Positions 37,121 to 46,154 of a DNA stretch of 64,000 nt are shown piece after piece; the first letter of the stretch is position 1; every line of letters begins with the position of its first letter. The notes under the pieces are model-generated. The model had not been told where the DNA came from, made no database searches, and saw only the letters and a program-made list of their open reading frames with translations. Made by a program: the position numbers and the translations under genes. Source of the DNA: Sphingomonas jeddahensis. GTDB lineage: Bacteria; Pseudomonadota; Alphaproteobacteria; Sphingomonadales; Sphingomonadaceae. Where the stretch lies: NCBI RefSeq assembly GCF_001981525.1, contig NZ_MPSB01000009.1:58439-122438 (forward strand). Direction: 5' to 3'.

Positions 37121-38194
37121 ATGGCGGTTGCGCCGATGAGTGAGACAAGCCCTCTGCCGACCCCTCCCACAAGCGAAAGGGACGAAGCGCTTCCCGAACG
37201 GCTCGCGCGGGCGATCACGCTTGGCGGGCCCATTCCGGTGAGCCAGTTCATGGCCGCGGCCAACGCACATTATTATGCCACGCGCGATCCGCTGGGTGCC
37301 GATGGCGATTTCACCACCGCGCCCGAGATCAGCCAGATGTTCGGCGAGCTGATCGGCTTGTGGGCGGCCGACCTCTGGAATCGCGCCGGACGACCCGATG
37401 TTGATTGGGTGGAGCTTGGCCCCGGGCGAGGAACGTTGACCGCGGATGCGCGCCGCGCCGCGAGCAAGGCCGGCTTCACGCCGCCGGTGCATTTCGTCGA
37501 GACCAGCCCGACGCTGCGTGCGCGGCAGGCGGAGCGCGTGGCCGACGCACATTGGCATGACGATGTCGAGGATCTGCCGACCGATCGCCCGCTGATCGTG
37601 ATCGCCAACGAATTCTTCGATGCGCTGCCGATCCGGCAACTGGTGCGCGGGCGGGCCGGCTGGCACGAGCGAATTGTCGCTTGCCAGGATACGTTGTTCC
37701 TGCCGATCGCTGGCGCTTCGGTGCCGGACGTTATCATCCCCGAACATCTGCGCGACGCTGCTCCCGGATCGATCATCGAAACATCGCCAACGAGCGTCGG
37801 CATCATGCGCGTCCTCGCCGCCCGGATCATGGCGCAGGGCGGCGCGCTGCTCGCAATCGACTATGGCTATGAAGGGCCAGCCGTTGGCGAGACGTTGCAG
37901 GCGGTGCGCGGCCATGCCTTTGCCAATCCGTTCGAAGATCCGGGCGACCGCGACCTCACCGCCCATGTCGATTTCGCTACCCTGAGCGCGGTCGGCACGG
38001 CCAGCGGGGCGCTGGTGTCCGGCCCGATGGGGCAAGGCGACTTCCTTGTCCGCCTCGGTATCGATGCGCGTGCGGCGGCGCTCGGGCCGCGGGTCGCGCC
38101 CGATCGCGCGCGATTGGTCAACGATATGGGGACGCTGTTCAAGGTGCTGGCCATGCGGCATCCCGACTGGCCGCAGCCGGCAGGGTTCGCATGA
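37121..38194 (+). CDS. MidA/NDUFAF7-type SAM-dependent methyltransferase
   Basis: This 357-residue protein matches the DUF185/NDUFAF7 family of arginine methyltransferases. In mitochondria these modify a complex I subunit during assembly. Marks are YYATRDPLGADGDFTTAPEISQMFG, the SAM-binding WVELGPGRGTL, IANEFFDALP and ALLAIDYGYEGPA. I use the ATG at 37121, though the ATG at 37136 is equally plausible and no ribosome-binding site decides it. The stop codon overlaps the GNAT gene by 4 bases, starting a three-gene operon to 39461. Confidence 0.88.
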   Translation: MAVAPMSETSPLPTPPTSERDEALPERLARAITLGGPIPVSQFMAAANAHYYATRDPLGADGDFTTAPEISQMFGELIGLWAADLWNRAGRPDVDWVELGPGRGTLTADARRAASKAGFTPPVHFVETSPTLRARQAERVADAHWHDDVEDLPTDRPLIVIANEFFDALPIRQLVRGRAGWHERIVACQDTLFLPIAGASVPDVIIPEHLRDAAPGSIIETSPTSVGIMRVLAARIMAQGGALLAIDYGYEGPAVGETLQAVRGHAFANPFEDPGDRDLTAHVDFATLSAVGTASGALVSGPMGQGDFLVRLGIDARAAALGPRVAPDRARLVNDMGTLFKVLAMRHPDWPQPAGFA

Positions 38195-38706
38195 TCGATT
38201 ATCGAAACGCGGTGAGCACCGATGGCGTCGCGCTGGACGCGATGGCGCGCCGGGTGTGGCTTGCCACCTTCGCCCATTCGGCGCCCGCAAGCGACATCGA
38301 GGCCTATGTCGCGCAGGCTTACGGCCCGGACGGTACCTTGCGGCGGCACCTCGCCGATCCGGCTTATGAGTTTCAGCTCGCACTGCGGGCAGGCGAGGTG
38401 ATCGGCTATTGCAAGGTCGGCCCGACCTTTTTCGATGGTGAAGTGCCGACCGCCGGCACGCTCCACCTGCACCAATTATATGTCGATCCCGCCGCGCATG
38501 GCAGCGGCGTGGCGGCGCATCTGCTCGAATGGACCTATGACATGGCGCAGCGGCGCGGAAACGAGGCTATCCTGCTTACCGTATGGGAGGAGAATCACCG
38601 CGCCCGCGCCTTCTACGCGAAGCATGGCTTCACCCATGTCGGCGACTATGCCTTCAAGACTGGCGAGCAGATCGATCGCGACCTCATCATGAGGCGCGAA
38701 CTGTGA
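38191..38706 (+). CDS. GNAT-family N-acetyltransferase
   Basis: At 171 residues this is a single-domain acetyl-CoA-dependent acyltransferase. The acetyl-CoA loop appears as LYVDPAAHGSGVAAHLLEW (the R/Q-x2-G-x-G/A equivalent), and the C-terminal VWEENHRARAFYAKHGFTHVG is the usual motif B ending. The substrate is not predictable. It overlaps both neighbours by 4 bases (ATGA at its start, GTGA at its end), so it is made together with the methyltransferase and PgeF. Confidence 0.9.
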   Translation: MIDYRNAVSTDGVALDAMARRVWLATFAHSAPASDIEAYVAQAYGPDGTLRRHLADPAYEFQLALRAGEVIGYCKVGPTFFDGEVPTAGTLHLHQLYVDPAAHGSGVAAHLLEWTYDMAQRRGNEAILLTVWEENHRARAFYAKHGFTHVGDYAFKTGEQIDRDLIMRREL

Positions 38707-39461
38707 GCGGCATCGATGTCATTCAGGCGCGGACGCTGACCGGCGTTGCGCACGGCTTTCTCGGCCGGCGTGGCGGCGTTTCGCAAGGCTTGCATGACGG
38801 ATTGAACGTCGGGCTCGGCTCGGATGACGACCGGGACGCGGTTGAGGAGAACCGCCGGCGGGCCGCCGAAGCGGTGCTGCCGGGAGCGCCGCTCGTCACG
38901 TGCTTCCAGATCCATTCCGCCGAATGCGCAACGGTGGCCGGCGTGCCGGCCGAACGACCCCGGGCAGATGCGTTGGTCTGCGACCGGCCCGGGCTGGCGC
39001 TGGGCATCCTCACCGCGGATTGTGCGCCGGTGCTGCTGGCGGACGCGGAGGCGGGTGTGATCGGCGCTGCGCACGCCGGGTGGAAGGGGGCGATCGGCGG
39101 CGTAACCGACGCGACGATCGCGGCAATGGAAGCACTTGGTGCGCGGCGCGAGCGCATCGCGGCGGCGATCGGACCCTGTATCGCGCGCGCCAGCTATGAG
39201 GTGGACGACGGTTTCCGCGCACGCTTCGAGGAAGACGATCCGGTCAACGAACGCTTCTTCGCCGATGCCCGCGCCGGCCATGCGCAGTTCGATCTGGAAG
39301 CCTATGTCGCACATCGACTGGCACTTGGCGGCGTACGGCGGATCGAGGCGCTGGGGCTGGATACCTATGCCGACGAGACGCGCTTCTTCAGCTATCGCCG
39401 GGCGACCCATCGCGGCGAGCCGGATTACGGCCGGCAGATTGCGATCATCGCCCTGCGCTGA
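38703..39461 (+). CDS. pgeF: PgeF-like peptidoglycan editing / multicopper-oxidase-fold protein
   Basis: The start is a GTG overlapping the GNAT stop codon, giving 252 residues. The metal-binding His71 (in FQIHSAEC), Cys107 (in TADCAPVLLAD) and His124 (in AAHAGWKG) of the YfiH/PgeF (DUF152) family are all present. Members have been reported as polyphenol oxidases or purine nucleoside-active enzymes. In E. coli PgeF prevents misincorporation of serine in peptidoglycan. I would not choose among these roles here. Confidence 0.9.
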   Translation: MSGIDVIQARTLTGVAHGFLGRRGGVSQGLHDGLNVGLGSDDDRDAVEENRRRAAEAVLPGAPLVTCFQIHSAECATVAGVPAERPRADALVCDRPGLALGILTADCAPVLLADAEAGVIGAAHAGWKGAIGGVTDATIAAMEALGARRERIAAAIGPCIARASYEVDDGFRARFEEDDPVNERFFADARAGHAQFDLEAYVAHRLALGGVRRIEALGLDTYADETRFFSYRRATHRGEPDYGRQIAIIALR

Positions 39462-39618
39462 GCCCGTGCTTTCGCGAACCGCGCGCAAGCGCTAGAGCCA
39501 TTTATCGACCTGTTCTCCGTGAAAAGACGGGGTGCAGTTGGACCGGCACGATGCTGAACCCGCGGCCTGCGCCGGGGAACAAGCGCGCGTCGAAAGATCG
39601 AGCGATAAGGCAACCGGC

Positions 39619-40833
39619 ATGCACCACGCAGACGTTCTCATCCTTGGCGGCGGTCTGGTCGGGGCGACGCTGGCGCTCGCGCTCGATCGCCACGGCCTGT
39701 CGGCGATCGTCGTCGATCCCGCCGATCCGGCCGTGACGCTGGCCGCCGGCTTCGATGGTCGCGCCTCCGCGATTGCGAGCGCCAGCCACCGCATGCTGGA
39801 GGTGATTGGCGTGGCCGAACGGCTGGCGGGGCAAGGCTGCGCCATCCGCCAGATCCGTGTCAGCGATGGCCTGGAGCCGGGGGCGCTCGACTTCATCCCC
39901 GACGCGGGTGATAGCGCGCTGGGCACGATGTACGAAAATCGCGCGCTGCGACGTGCCCTGGCGGACAGCCTTGCCGCGAGCACCGTGGACTTTCGCCCGC
40001 TGACCCGGACAATCACGGTTGAACGTTCGGCGAGCGGCGTGCGCGCGACCTTGAGTGATGGCAGCGAGGTTTCCGCGTCGCTGCTGGTCGCCGCCGAAGG
40101 GCGCAACTCACCGACCCGCACGGCGGCGGGGATCGCGACGGCGCATTGGCGCTACGACCATGCCGCCATCATCGGCGCCTTTCATCACGAACGCTCGCAC
40201 GAGAATATCGCGTTCGAGATCTTCTATCCGTCCGGGCCGTTCGCACTGTTACCGCTGGTCGATGACGAGGACGGGCATCGCTGCGCGATCGTCTGGTCGG
40301 TGAAACAGGCGCAGGGCCCCGCGATGCTGAAGCTGAGCGACCGCGCGTTTCTGGCCGAGGCGGAGAAGCGCATGGGCGGCTTTCTCGGTCGTTTGTCGAA
40401 GGCCAGCCCGCGCGCAAGCTACCCGCTCGGCTTTCACCATGCCGCACAGATCACGGCGGAGCGGCTGGCGCTGGTTGGCGATGCCGCGCATGGCATCCAT
40501 CCGATCGCGGGGCAGGGCCTCAACCTCGGTTTTCGCGATGTCGCCGCCTTGGCGGAGGTGCTTGTGGAGGGGCGGCGGCTCGGGCTGGAGCCGGGCGACG
40601 CGCAATTGCTGGATCGCTACCGCCGCTGGCGCAGTCTGGACACGCTGATGGTGGCGGGTGCGACCGATACGCTGACGCGGCTGTTCGGCATTCCGGGCCG
40701 CACCGCGAGCGCCGTGCGGCGCTTCGGCATATCGGCGGTAAACGCCCTGCCGCCGCTCAAGGACCGTTTCATGGCCGAAGCACGCGGCGAAAGCGGCGCA
40801 TTGCCGCGGTTGTTGCAAGGAATGGCGGTGTAA
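39619..40833 (+). CDS. UbiH/UbiF/VisC-family FAD hydroxylase
   Basis: The 404-residue protein has the FAD Rossmann motif LILGGGLVGATLALAL near residues 7-22. The second FAD motif ALVGDAAHGIHPIAGQGLNLGFRD is diagnostic for the ubiquinone-biosynthesis monooxygenases that hydroxylate the quinone ring using oxygen. Which ring position it acts on cannot be told. The ATG at 39619 is chosen because the FAD motif should begin within about 10 residues; the preceding 29 codons are not conserved. Confidence 0.9.
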   Translation: MHHADVLILGGGLVGATLALALDRHGLSAIVVDPADPAVTLAAGFDGRASAIASASHRMLEVIGVAERLAGQGCAIRQIRVSDGLEPGALDFIPDAGDSALGTMYENRALRRALADSLAASTVDFRPLTRTITVERSASGVRATLSDGSEVSASLLVAAEGRNSPTRTAAGIATAHWRYDHAAIIGAFHHERSHENIAFEIFYPSGPFALLPLVDDEDGHRCAIVWSVKQAQGPAMLKLSDRAFLAEAEKRMGGFLGRLSKASPRASYPLGFHHAAQITAERLALVGDAAHGIHPIAGQGLNLGFRDVAALAEVLVEGRRLGLEPGDAQLLDRYRRWRSLDTLMVAGATDTLTRLFGIPGRTASAVRRFGISAVNALPPLKDRFMAEARGESGALPRLLQGMAV

Positions 40834-40837
40834 GTAG

Positions 40838-40957
40838 ATCAAGCGGCGCGATGTCGCCTTGCTGACCGCGGAGGCGCGCTCCGCCGACGCGATGATCAAC
40901 ATCGCCGACAGCGATCATGAAGGGGCGGTCCGCGCGTTTCTCGATCGGCGCGACTAA
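40838..40957 (+). pseudogene. Possible remnant of an enoyl-CoA hydratase C-terminus
   Basis: A 39-codon open stretch directly after the hydroxylase stop codon reads like the end of a crotonase-family enzyme: SADAMINIADSDHEGAVRAFLDRRD resembles the usual '..DH.EGV.AFLEKR' ending. There is no start and no upstream part. If correct it is debris of a deletion; the match is short and weak. Confidence 0.3.
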
Positions 40958-41122
40958 CGAATTGAGCTATTCCGAACTGCCGGCGCGCAGGCGGACGGTT
41001 TGAAAAAGAGGGCGCACAAGCCTCCTTCGGTCCACAATTCTGCCGCGAAGCGACGTTATCCTTGTCGTTGGCGATTCGCTCGGAGCTGATCCGCGATCGC
41101 CCAACTCCCAAGAGACGATGAC

Positions 41123-42910
41123 ATGCGGTTACATCATGCGGCCGGGCTGAAACGCCCGTCTCCTTTCATGCGCGCGCTGGCGCTTCTTCTTCCCGAGCGC
41201 GGGACGGCCTCTGCCCTGCTGGGCGCAGGCGGGTTGATCGCGCTGCTCCAGGTCCTGGAGCCCGTTTTGTTCGGCAAAGCGATAAACGCGCTGTCCGCCG
41301 GCACCGGATCCATGACCTATGTTGCCCTTTGGTGCGCGATCAGCATCGTCGGCTTTCTCGCGGCGATCGTCATTTCGCTTGGCGCAGACCGATTGGCGCA
41401 TCGCCGCCGGCTCGCCGCCATGGCCGCCTTTGTGGAGCACCTGCTCGCCCTTCCGCCGTCCTTCCATCATCAGGCGCGCGCAGGCCGCCTGATGCGGATC
41501 ATGACGGCAGGCTGCGACGGCCTGTTCTTCACCTGGTTGCCGCTGCTGCGTGACCAACTCACCAATGTCGTCATTCTACTGACGATCATTCCGATCGCGC
41601 TTCTTACCAACTGGCGCCTGGCGCTCGTGCTGATCGCGCTGATGATCGTCTATACCTCGGTCAACCTGATCGTCATGCGGCGAACGGCGGCCGGCCAAGC
41701 CGGGGTGGAGACTCGCTTCACCGATCTCTCCGGTCGGCTTGGCGACGTGCTCGGTAACGTTACCGTGCTCCAGAGCTTTCTCGCCGTGCCCGGCGAGCTG
41801 CGGCAGGTAAAAACCTCGTTGCATGACCTGCTCCATGCGCAATATCCGGTGCTGAACTGGTGGGCGATCTCGGCCGTGCTGACGCGCGGAGCCTCATCGA
41901 TCGCCATCGTCTCCGTGTTCGGCATCGGCGCCGCACTGATCGCGCGCGGGCTGGCGTCGATCGGTGATGTGGTTTCGTTCGTTGGCTTTGCCACGCTGCT
42001 GATCGGTCGGCTGGAGATGGTAACCAGCTTCATCGTCGATGTTGCGCAACGCTCGCCCGCTCTCGCCCAGTTCTTCGCCGTGCTGGACGAGGAGTCGCAT
42101 ATCGCGGAGGCGCCGCAAGCTGCGCCGCTTGCGGTTACCGCGGGCGAGGTCCGTTTCGAGGATGTCTCCTTCCGTTATCCGACGGGGTCGGGCGCGGTCG
42201 ATGGTCTCGACTTCGTCGTTCATCCCGGCGAGACGGTAGCGATCGTCGGGCCGACCGGATCGGGCAAGTCGACCGCGCTTGGCCTGCTTCAACGCGCCTA
42301 TGATCCCGGCCGCGGTCGCATCACGATCGATGGCCAGGATATCCGCAACGTGACGCTGGCCTCGCTTCGCGCGGCAACGGGCGTCGTCTTCCAGGAGGCG
42401 GGACTGTTTAATCGCTCTATCGCGGAAAACATCGCAATGGGTAATCCGGCTGCGACCATGGCGCGGATCGAAGCAGCCGCGCGCGTGGCGGGCGCCTATG
42501 ACTTCATCATGCGAAAGCCCCAAGGTTTTGCAACGCCGGTCGGTGACCGGGGACAGGGGCTTTCCGGCGGCGAGCGCCAGCGTATTGCCATCGCCCGCGC
42601 GCTGCTGAAGGACGCGCCGATCCTGCTGCTCGACGAGGCAACGTCCGCGCTTGATGTCGCTACGGAGGCGCGCTTGCAGGAAAGTCTTGACCGGCTGCGT
42701 GCCGGCCGCACCACCTTTGTCATCGCTCACCGCCTTTCAACGGTTCGTGCCGCCGACCGGATCATCGTTCTCGACGCCGGCCGGATCGTGGAGCAGGGCA
42801 GCTTTCATGATCTGATCGCCCTGGGCGGCGTGTTTGCGGCGCTGGCGCGTGACGGCGGCCTGACTCAGCCCGGCGCCAATGACGATGCAGACGCCGCTGC
42901 CGCCGCTTGA
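41123..42910 (+). CDS. ABC exporter, NdvA/ChvA-like (beta-glucan export)
   Basis: This 595-residue half-transporter has a six-helix membrane domain (about 20-310) fused to an ATPase domain (about 340-570). The ATPase has Walker A GPTGSGKST, signature LSGGERQR, Walker B ILLLDEATSALD and the switch His in IAHRLST. The N-terminal LLIALLQVLEPVLFGKAINAL-like segment and overall length fit the NdvA/ChvA group, which exports cyclic beta-1,2-glucan in rhizobia and agrobacteria. A general lipid or peptide exporter remains possible. It forms a homodimer in the inner membrane. No glucan synthase gene is nearby. Confidence 0.85.
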   Translation: MRLHHAAGLKRPSPFMRALALLLPERGTASALLGAGGLIALLQVLEPVLFGKAINALSAGTGSMTYVALWCAISIVGFLAAIVISLGADRLAHRRRLAAMAAFVEHLLALPPSFHHQARAGRLMRIMTAGCDGLFFTWLPLLRDQLTNVVILLTIIPIALLTNWRLALVLIALMIVYTSVNLIVMRRTAAGQAGVETRFTDLSGRLGDVLGNVTVLQSFLAVPGELRQVKTSLHDLLHAQYPVLNWWAISAVLTRGASSIAIVSVFGIGAALIARGLASIGDVVSFVGFATLLIGRLEMVTSFIVDVAQRSPALAQFFAVLDEESHIAEAPQAAPLAVTAGEVRFEDVSFRYPTGSGAVDGLDFVVHPGETVAIVGPTGSGKSTALGLLQRAYDPGRGRITIDGQDIRNVTLASLRAATGVVFQEAGLFNRSIAENIAMGNPAATMARIEAAARVAGAYDFIMRKPQGFATPVGDRGQGLSGGERQRIAIARALLKDAPILLLDEATSALDVATEARLQESLDRLRAGRTTFVIAHRLSTVRAADRIIVLDAGRIVEQGSFHDLIALGGVFAALARDGGLTQPGANDDADAAAAA

Positions 42911-42947
42911 GGAAGGCGCGGGAAAGGCGTGCGCAAGCGGAGCGCCA

Positions 42948-43292
42948 CTATGCTGGCGACAGTTCCATGCTTCGACTGCAAGGAGGGCAGTGCGAAGCGG
43001 GTTGGGCCGGCGATGAGGGCGATCGGGTGCTAGCCGCGGGCGGAGCGTCCCGCGGTGCAGCGGTCCTGATCGTGGTTTCGCCCACCGGCGTTTTCAAAGC
43101 TTCGCGGATTGGCTCGTCCCAAGCGCGAAGTGCAATCCGGCCAACAACCATGACGATCAGAAGCAGCGCCGTCGCGATGGCTAACTGGATCGTCGCGGGA
43201 GCCTCCTGTCCGACAGAGTTCATCCAGACGGGCAAGAGGGGCATGTGCGTTATATAGAGTGGACATGAAATCTGGCCGCCGGCGACCGCAAG
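42948..43292 (-). pseudogene. C-terminal fragment of an acyltransferase-3 family membrane protein
   Basis: The frame begins right after the stop codon of the peptidase gene and reads QISCPLYITHMPLLPVWMNS, then a membrane helix (IQLAIATALLLIVMVVGRIAL) and WDEPIREAL. This resembles the last part of OafA-type acyltransferases (SYPLYL.H.P...,  a helix, then EEPIR). The N-terminal 250 or more residues are missing and no proper start exists. I regard it as a fragment left by recombination, although an internal ATG at 43244 could make a 98-residue peptide. Confidence 0.6.
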
Positions 43293-45062
43293 TTATTGCT
43301 CGCGCAGGATCGGATAGCGTAGCGCATAAGGATCGGCCGGCAGCAGGCGGTCGCGAAACCACGCAAGACGAGCCGCCGGATCAGAGGCGAACGCCTGATC
43401 GGACGCGACTTTCCGTTCGAAAGCAACCTTCAGCGCCGGATCGTTTGCCAGTGCGCGTTCCCCCCACGCGGCCAACACGAAGTCGTCCGTACCGGGCTCG
43501 AGCTGCAACGCTCCGTTGAAGAAGCCCCATGCGAGGAACGAATCCTGGCTTTCCGGCTCCAGCAGCGCGGCGGCCAGCAGCCCGAGCGGCTGGTCGCTGG
43601 GCACCCGGACCGAGCCGGCCGGGAGTACGGCCTTTCGGCTTTCATGAACGAACTGCGCCTGAACTGGCACGCGGCCTTCGCTGGGCGTCTTCAGCGTCGG
43701 AGCGATGAAGCGCACATGGTCCAGATCGAGCGTGCGCGGCGTATCCAGCCGATCATGGCGGATGCCGTGAAGCGCCAGCCGCTCCACCACATCGGTGTAG
43801 CCGGGTGGAACCCACCATGCCTTGGGCAGGTGGACCTGCTCGATCGACGTCTGCCCGATGATCGGCATCCGATAGGAGATCGGCCGCCCGAGCCAGCGCT
43901 GTTCGAGACGCCCGGACGCGGGCGAGAGATACGTTTCGAAGGCAACACCCTTGAAATCGTCGATAAAGCCGATCGGCTGCGGCGTCGGCTGCCATTGGGT
44001 CATCAGCATGGTCGGACGTGCCGCGCGATCCGTGGCCTTTGCCGCTGCGATGCGCGCGCCCTCCACACCAGTGAAACGTAGCGCTGACTCCATCAGCACA
44101 TAACTGCCGAGCACACGCCGGCGATAGGGTTTGAGATGATGGCTCTCGACCAGCACCGTCGGCACCCCGATGAAATCGCCATAGCCGGTGGAGTAGCGCG
44201 GCCCTTCGGGGCTGAAGCGGATGCCCCTGGCAGGATCCTGCGCATCAATCGCGCTTGGATAAACGCCCGGAACGTGGCCGGCGCGACGCAGGTCTTCGCT
44301 GGCGGCGGGGCCGAACCGCTGCTCGAGCCAATCGGCCGTGGCGCGGTGCCGGGCATATTTGCCCCAGCCGGCGTAGGTGAAGGTTACGTCATACTGATGG
44401 TCGAAGCCGTCGCTGACATGAAAGTCGATGTAGAGCGCCGGATCGAGTTTGCGCAGCAGCGCCACGATCGCGCGCGTCTCTGGCGCATCAAGCTTGGCAT
44501 AGTCGCGGTTGAGATCGAGATTGCGAGCGTTGGCACGATAACCCTTGGCGAAGGGAATGCGATCGTGCGGTCGATACAGCCGGTTCGTGCGCTCATGCCC
44601 GTCCGCGTTGAGGACGGGCACGAACACCAGGTCGACGTGGTCGAGCAAGGGGTCCTTACCGCGCAGCGCGATATCGCGCAGCAGCATCAGCCCGGCATCT
44701 TTGCCGTCAATCTCGCCGGCATGGATTCCGGCCTGAATCAGCACCACTGGCTTGCTGGCGCCGCTCTTGCTAGCACGGACGTAGATCAGATCACGGCCTT
44801 CGCCCGTGCGGCCGAAGGTCTTCACCTCGATCAGCGGCGAGGCGGCATCGAGCCGCTCAAGCCAGGCGCGCGTCTCGGCATAGCTGGGCGAGGATGCAAA
44901 CCGCGCCTGTTCCGCCGGGGTAATCCAGCGATCGTCGATGGGCGCGATCAGTTTCTCGCTGGCGCCGGACCAGGGCAGCTCCGGCGGAAGCGGGGGTGTC
45001 TGCTGGGCGTGGAGAGGTGCGGACGTCATCAAAGCGGCGAACACAGCGGTACGGAAGGCCAA
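43293..45062 (-). CDS. Secreted M14-family zinc carboxypeptidase-like protein
   Basis: I start at the TTG at 45062, six bases after a perfect AAGGAG site, because this places a clean signal peptide (AFRTAVFAALMTSAPLHAQQ) at the N-terminus and gives 589 residues. The zinc ligands are H-x2-E in AGIHAGEIDG and His in YIDFHVSDG, and a catalytic Glu is likely in VLVESHHL. These are features of M14 metallocarboxypeptidases. About 200 residues after the catalytic domain form a beta-rich extension. It likely degrades peptides or peptidoglycan stems in the periplasm. Longer readings upstream lack a signal sequence. Confidence 0.87.
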   Translation of the reverse strand: MAFRTAVFAALMTSAPLHAQQTPPLPPELPWSGASEKLIAPIDDRWITPAEQARFASSPSYAETRAWLERLDAASPLIEVKTFGRTGEGRDLIYVRASKSGASKPVVLIQAGIHAGEIDGKDAGLMLLRDIALRGKDPLLDHVDLVFVPVLNADGHERTNRLYRPHDRIPFAKGYRANARNLDLNRDYAKLDAPETRAIVALLRKLDPALYIDFHVSDGFDHQYDVTFTYAGWGKYARHRATADWLEQRFGPAASEDLRRAGHVPGVYPSAIDAQDPARGIRFSPEGPRYSTGYGDFIGVPTVLVESHHLKPYRRRVLGSYVLMESALRFTGVEGARIAAAKATDRAARPTMLMTQWQPTPQPIGFIDDFKGVAFETYLSPASGRLEQRWLGRPISYRMPIIGQTSIEQVHLPKAWWVPPGYTDVVERLALHGIRHDRLDTPRTLDLDHVRFIAPTLKTPSEGRVPVQAQFVHESRKAVLPAGSVRVPSDQPLGLLAAALLEPESQDSFLAWGFFNGALQLEPGTDDFVLAAWGERALANDPALKVAFERKVASDQAFASDPAARLAWFRDRLLPADPYALRYPILREQ

Positions 45063-45136
45063 GAACAACTCCTTGAGGTTTAGATACGGCACAGGCGGGC
45101 GGCACCGGCGAACGGCGCTGCCGCCCGCGGCCAAGA

Positions 45137-46141
45137 TCAGGGCGAGCATCGGCGTTGCCGAGCAACCGCCAGTGACCCGCATGTAGAGGTACGGGACAAG
45201 AGCAACTTGCCCGCTCCGTTCCCGTTTAGCGGCGCGTCGATCTCACCAGCGTCGCTGCGGAAGCGGAGATCGCGCAGCAACTCGCGCCTGTCATAGCTGT
45301 GGGACAGCGCCCGGAGCCCGGTGGCGGGAGAAAAGACAGCCACGGTCCTGAGCGATGCCTTGACCGTGATGCTGCTGCGGCCGTCGCTCAGCACGCCCTC
45401 GAATCTGTCGGCAGGGGCGCTGCCGCTCGCCGGCACCGACGGGAGAAGATGGCTGCCGGACATGCGGACGCGCTGCGCTGCATCCGCCCCGAACCATCCG
45501 TCACCTACGGGATAAAGGCGGGCGGTGTCGCGGCCGAGGGCGATCGCAGTGTCGATCAGGAACTCCCAGCGGTCGCCCGTGCGCGTGACACTTGCCGTCC
45601 CGGTGGCCGGGCGGGGTAGCGCCGCCTCCGCCTTGCGGAGCAGAGCGGCGTCCATGCCGGCGCTGCGTCCGCGCCCGGCAACCAGATCGACCGCGATATT
45701 TGCCCGCTCAGGCACGCACAAGCTGTCGGAACAGGCGAGCCACGTCAGCGCGCCGCGGATCGGCAGGCGAGTCCCCGGCCGCACCGTGTCGTCGACGCTG
45801 AGGTCGGCAAGCAGCGTAAACCGCCCCTCGTGAACATAGCTCGCCAGCCCGCCCAGCGTTAGCAGCGTTGGCGCAGGGTATTCGAGCGCGCCGATCTTCA
45901 CGCCTTCGGGCAGCGTCCAGGTCACCGCCGGCGGCAACCCACTGTCGCCGGGGTTGCGCCAATAAGCGTGCCAGCCGGGCTGCGACGTCATGGTGATGCC
46001 GATCCGCGTGCGCATTCCCGGTCGGGGGTCCGACACCCGCGCCGACAGGTCGGTGGCGATGTGCGCGGCGGGCGCCTGCGCGGCGGCAGGCGCAAGCGCC
46101 GCGCCCGCCACGAACAGCGCGAAAAGAAGGCGGAAGATCAT
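45137..46141 (-). CDS. Truncated DsbD/ScsB: periplasmic N-terminal domain only
   Basis: From the ATG at 46141 this 334-residue protein has a signal peptide (FALFVAGAALAPAAAQ) and the DsbD-alpha-like domain: GWHAYWRNPGDSGLPPAVTWTLPEG and a Cys pair in TWLACSDSLCVPERA. Full-length ScsB/DsbD proteins continue with eight membrane helices and a thioredoxin domain, which are missing here. The reading ends in an odd tail (SRTSTCGSLAVARQRRCSP) next to the M14 peptidase leader. Without the membrane part it cannot carry electrons across the membrane. It is the third gene of the ScsD-ScsC-ScsB-like operon. Confidence 0.8.
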   Translation of the reverse strand: MIFRLLFALFVAGAALAPAAAQAPAAHIATDLSARVSDPRPGMRTRIGITMTSQPGWHAYWRNPGDSGLPPAVTWTLPEGVKIGALEYPAPTLLTLGGLASYVHEGRFTLLADLSVDDTVRPGTRLPIRGALTWLACSDSLCVPERANIAVDLVAGRGRSAGMDAALLRKAEAALPRPATGTASVTRTGDRWEFLIDTAIALGRDTARLYPVGDGWFGADAAQRVRMSGSHLLPSVPASGSAPADRFEGVLSDGRSSITVKASLRTVAVFSPATGLRALSHSYDRRELLRDLRFRSDAGEIDAPLNGNGAGKLLLSRTSTCGSLAVARQRRCSP

Positions 46142-46154
46142 GCGCGGCGCCTGC

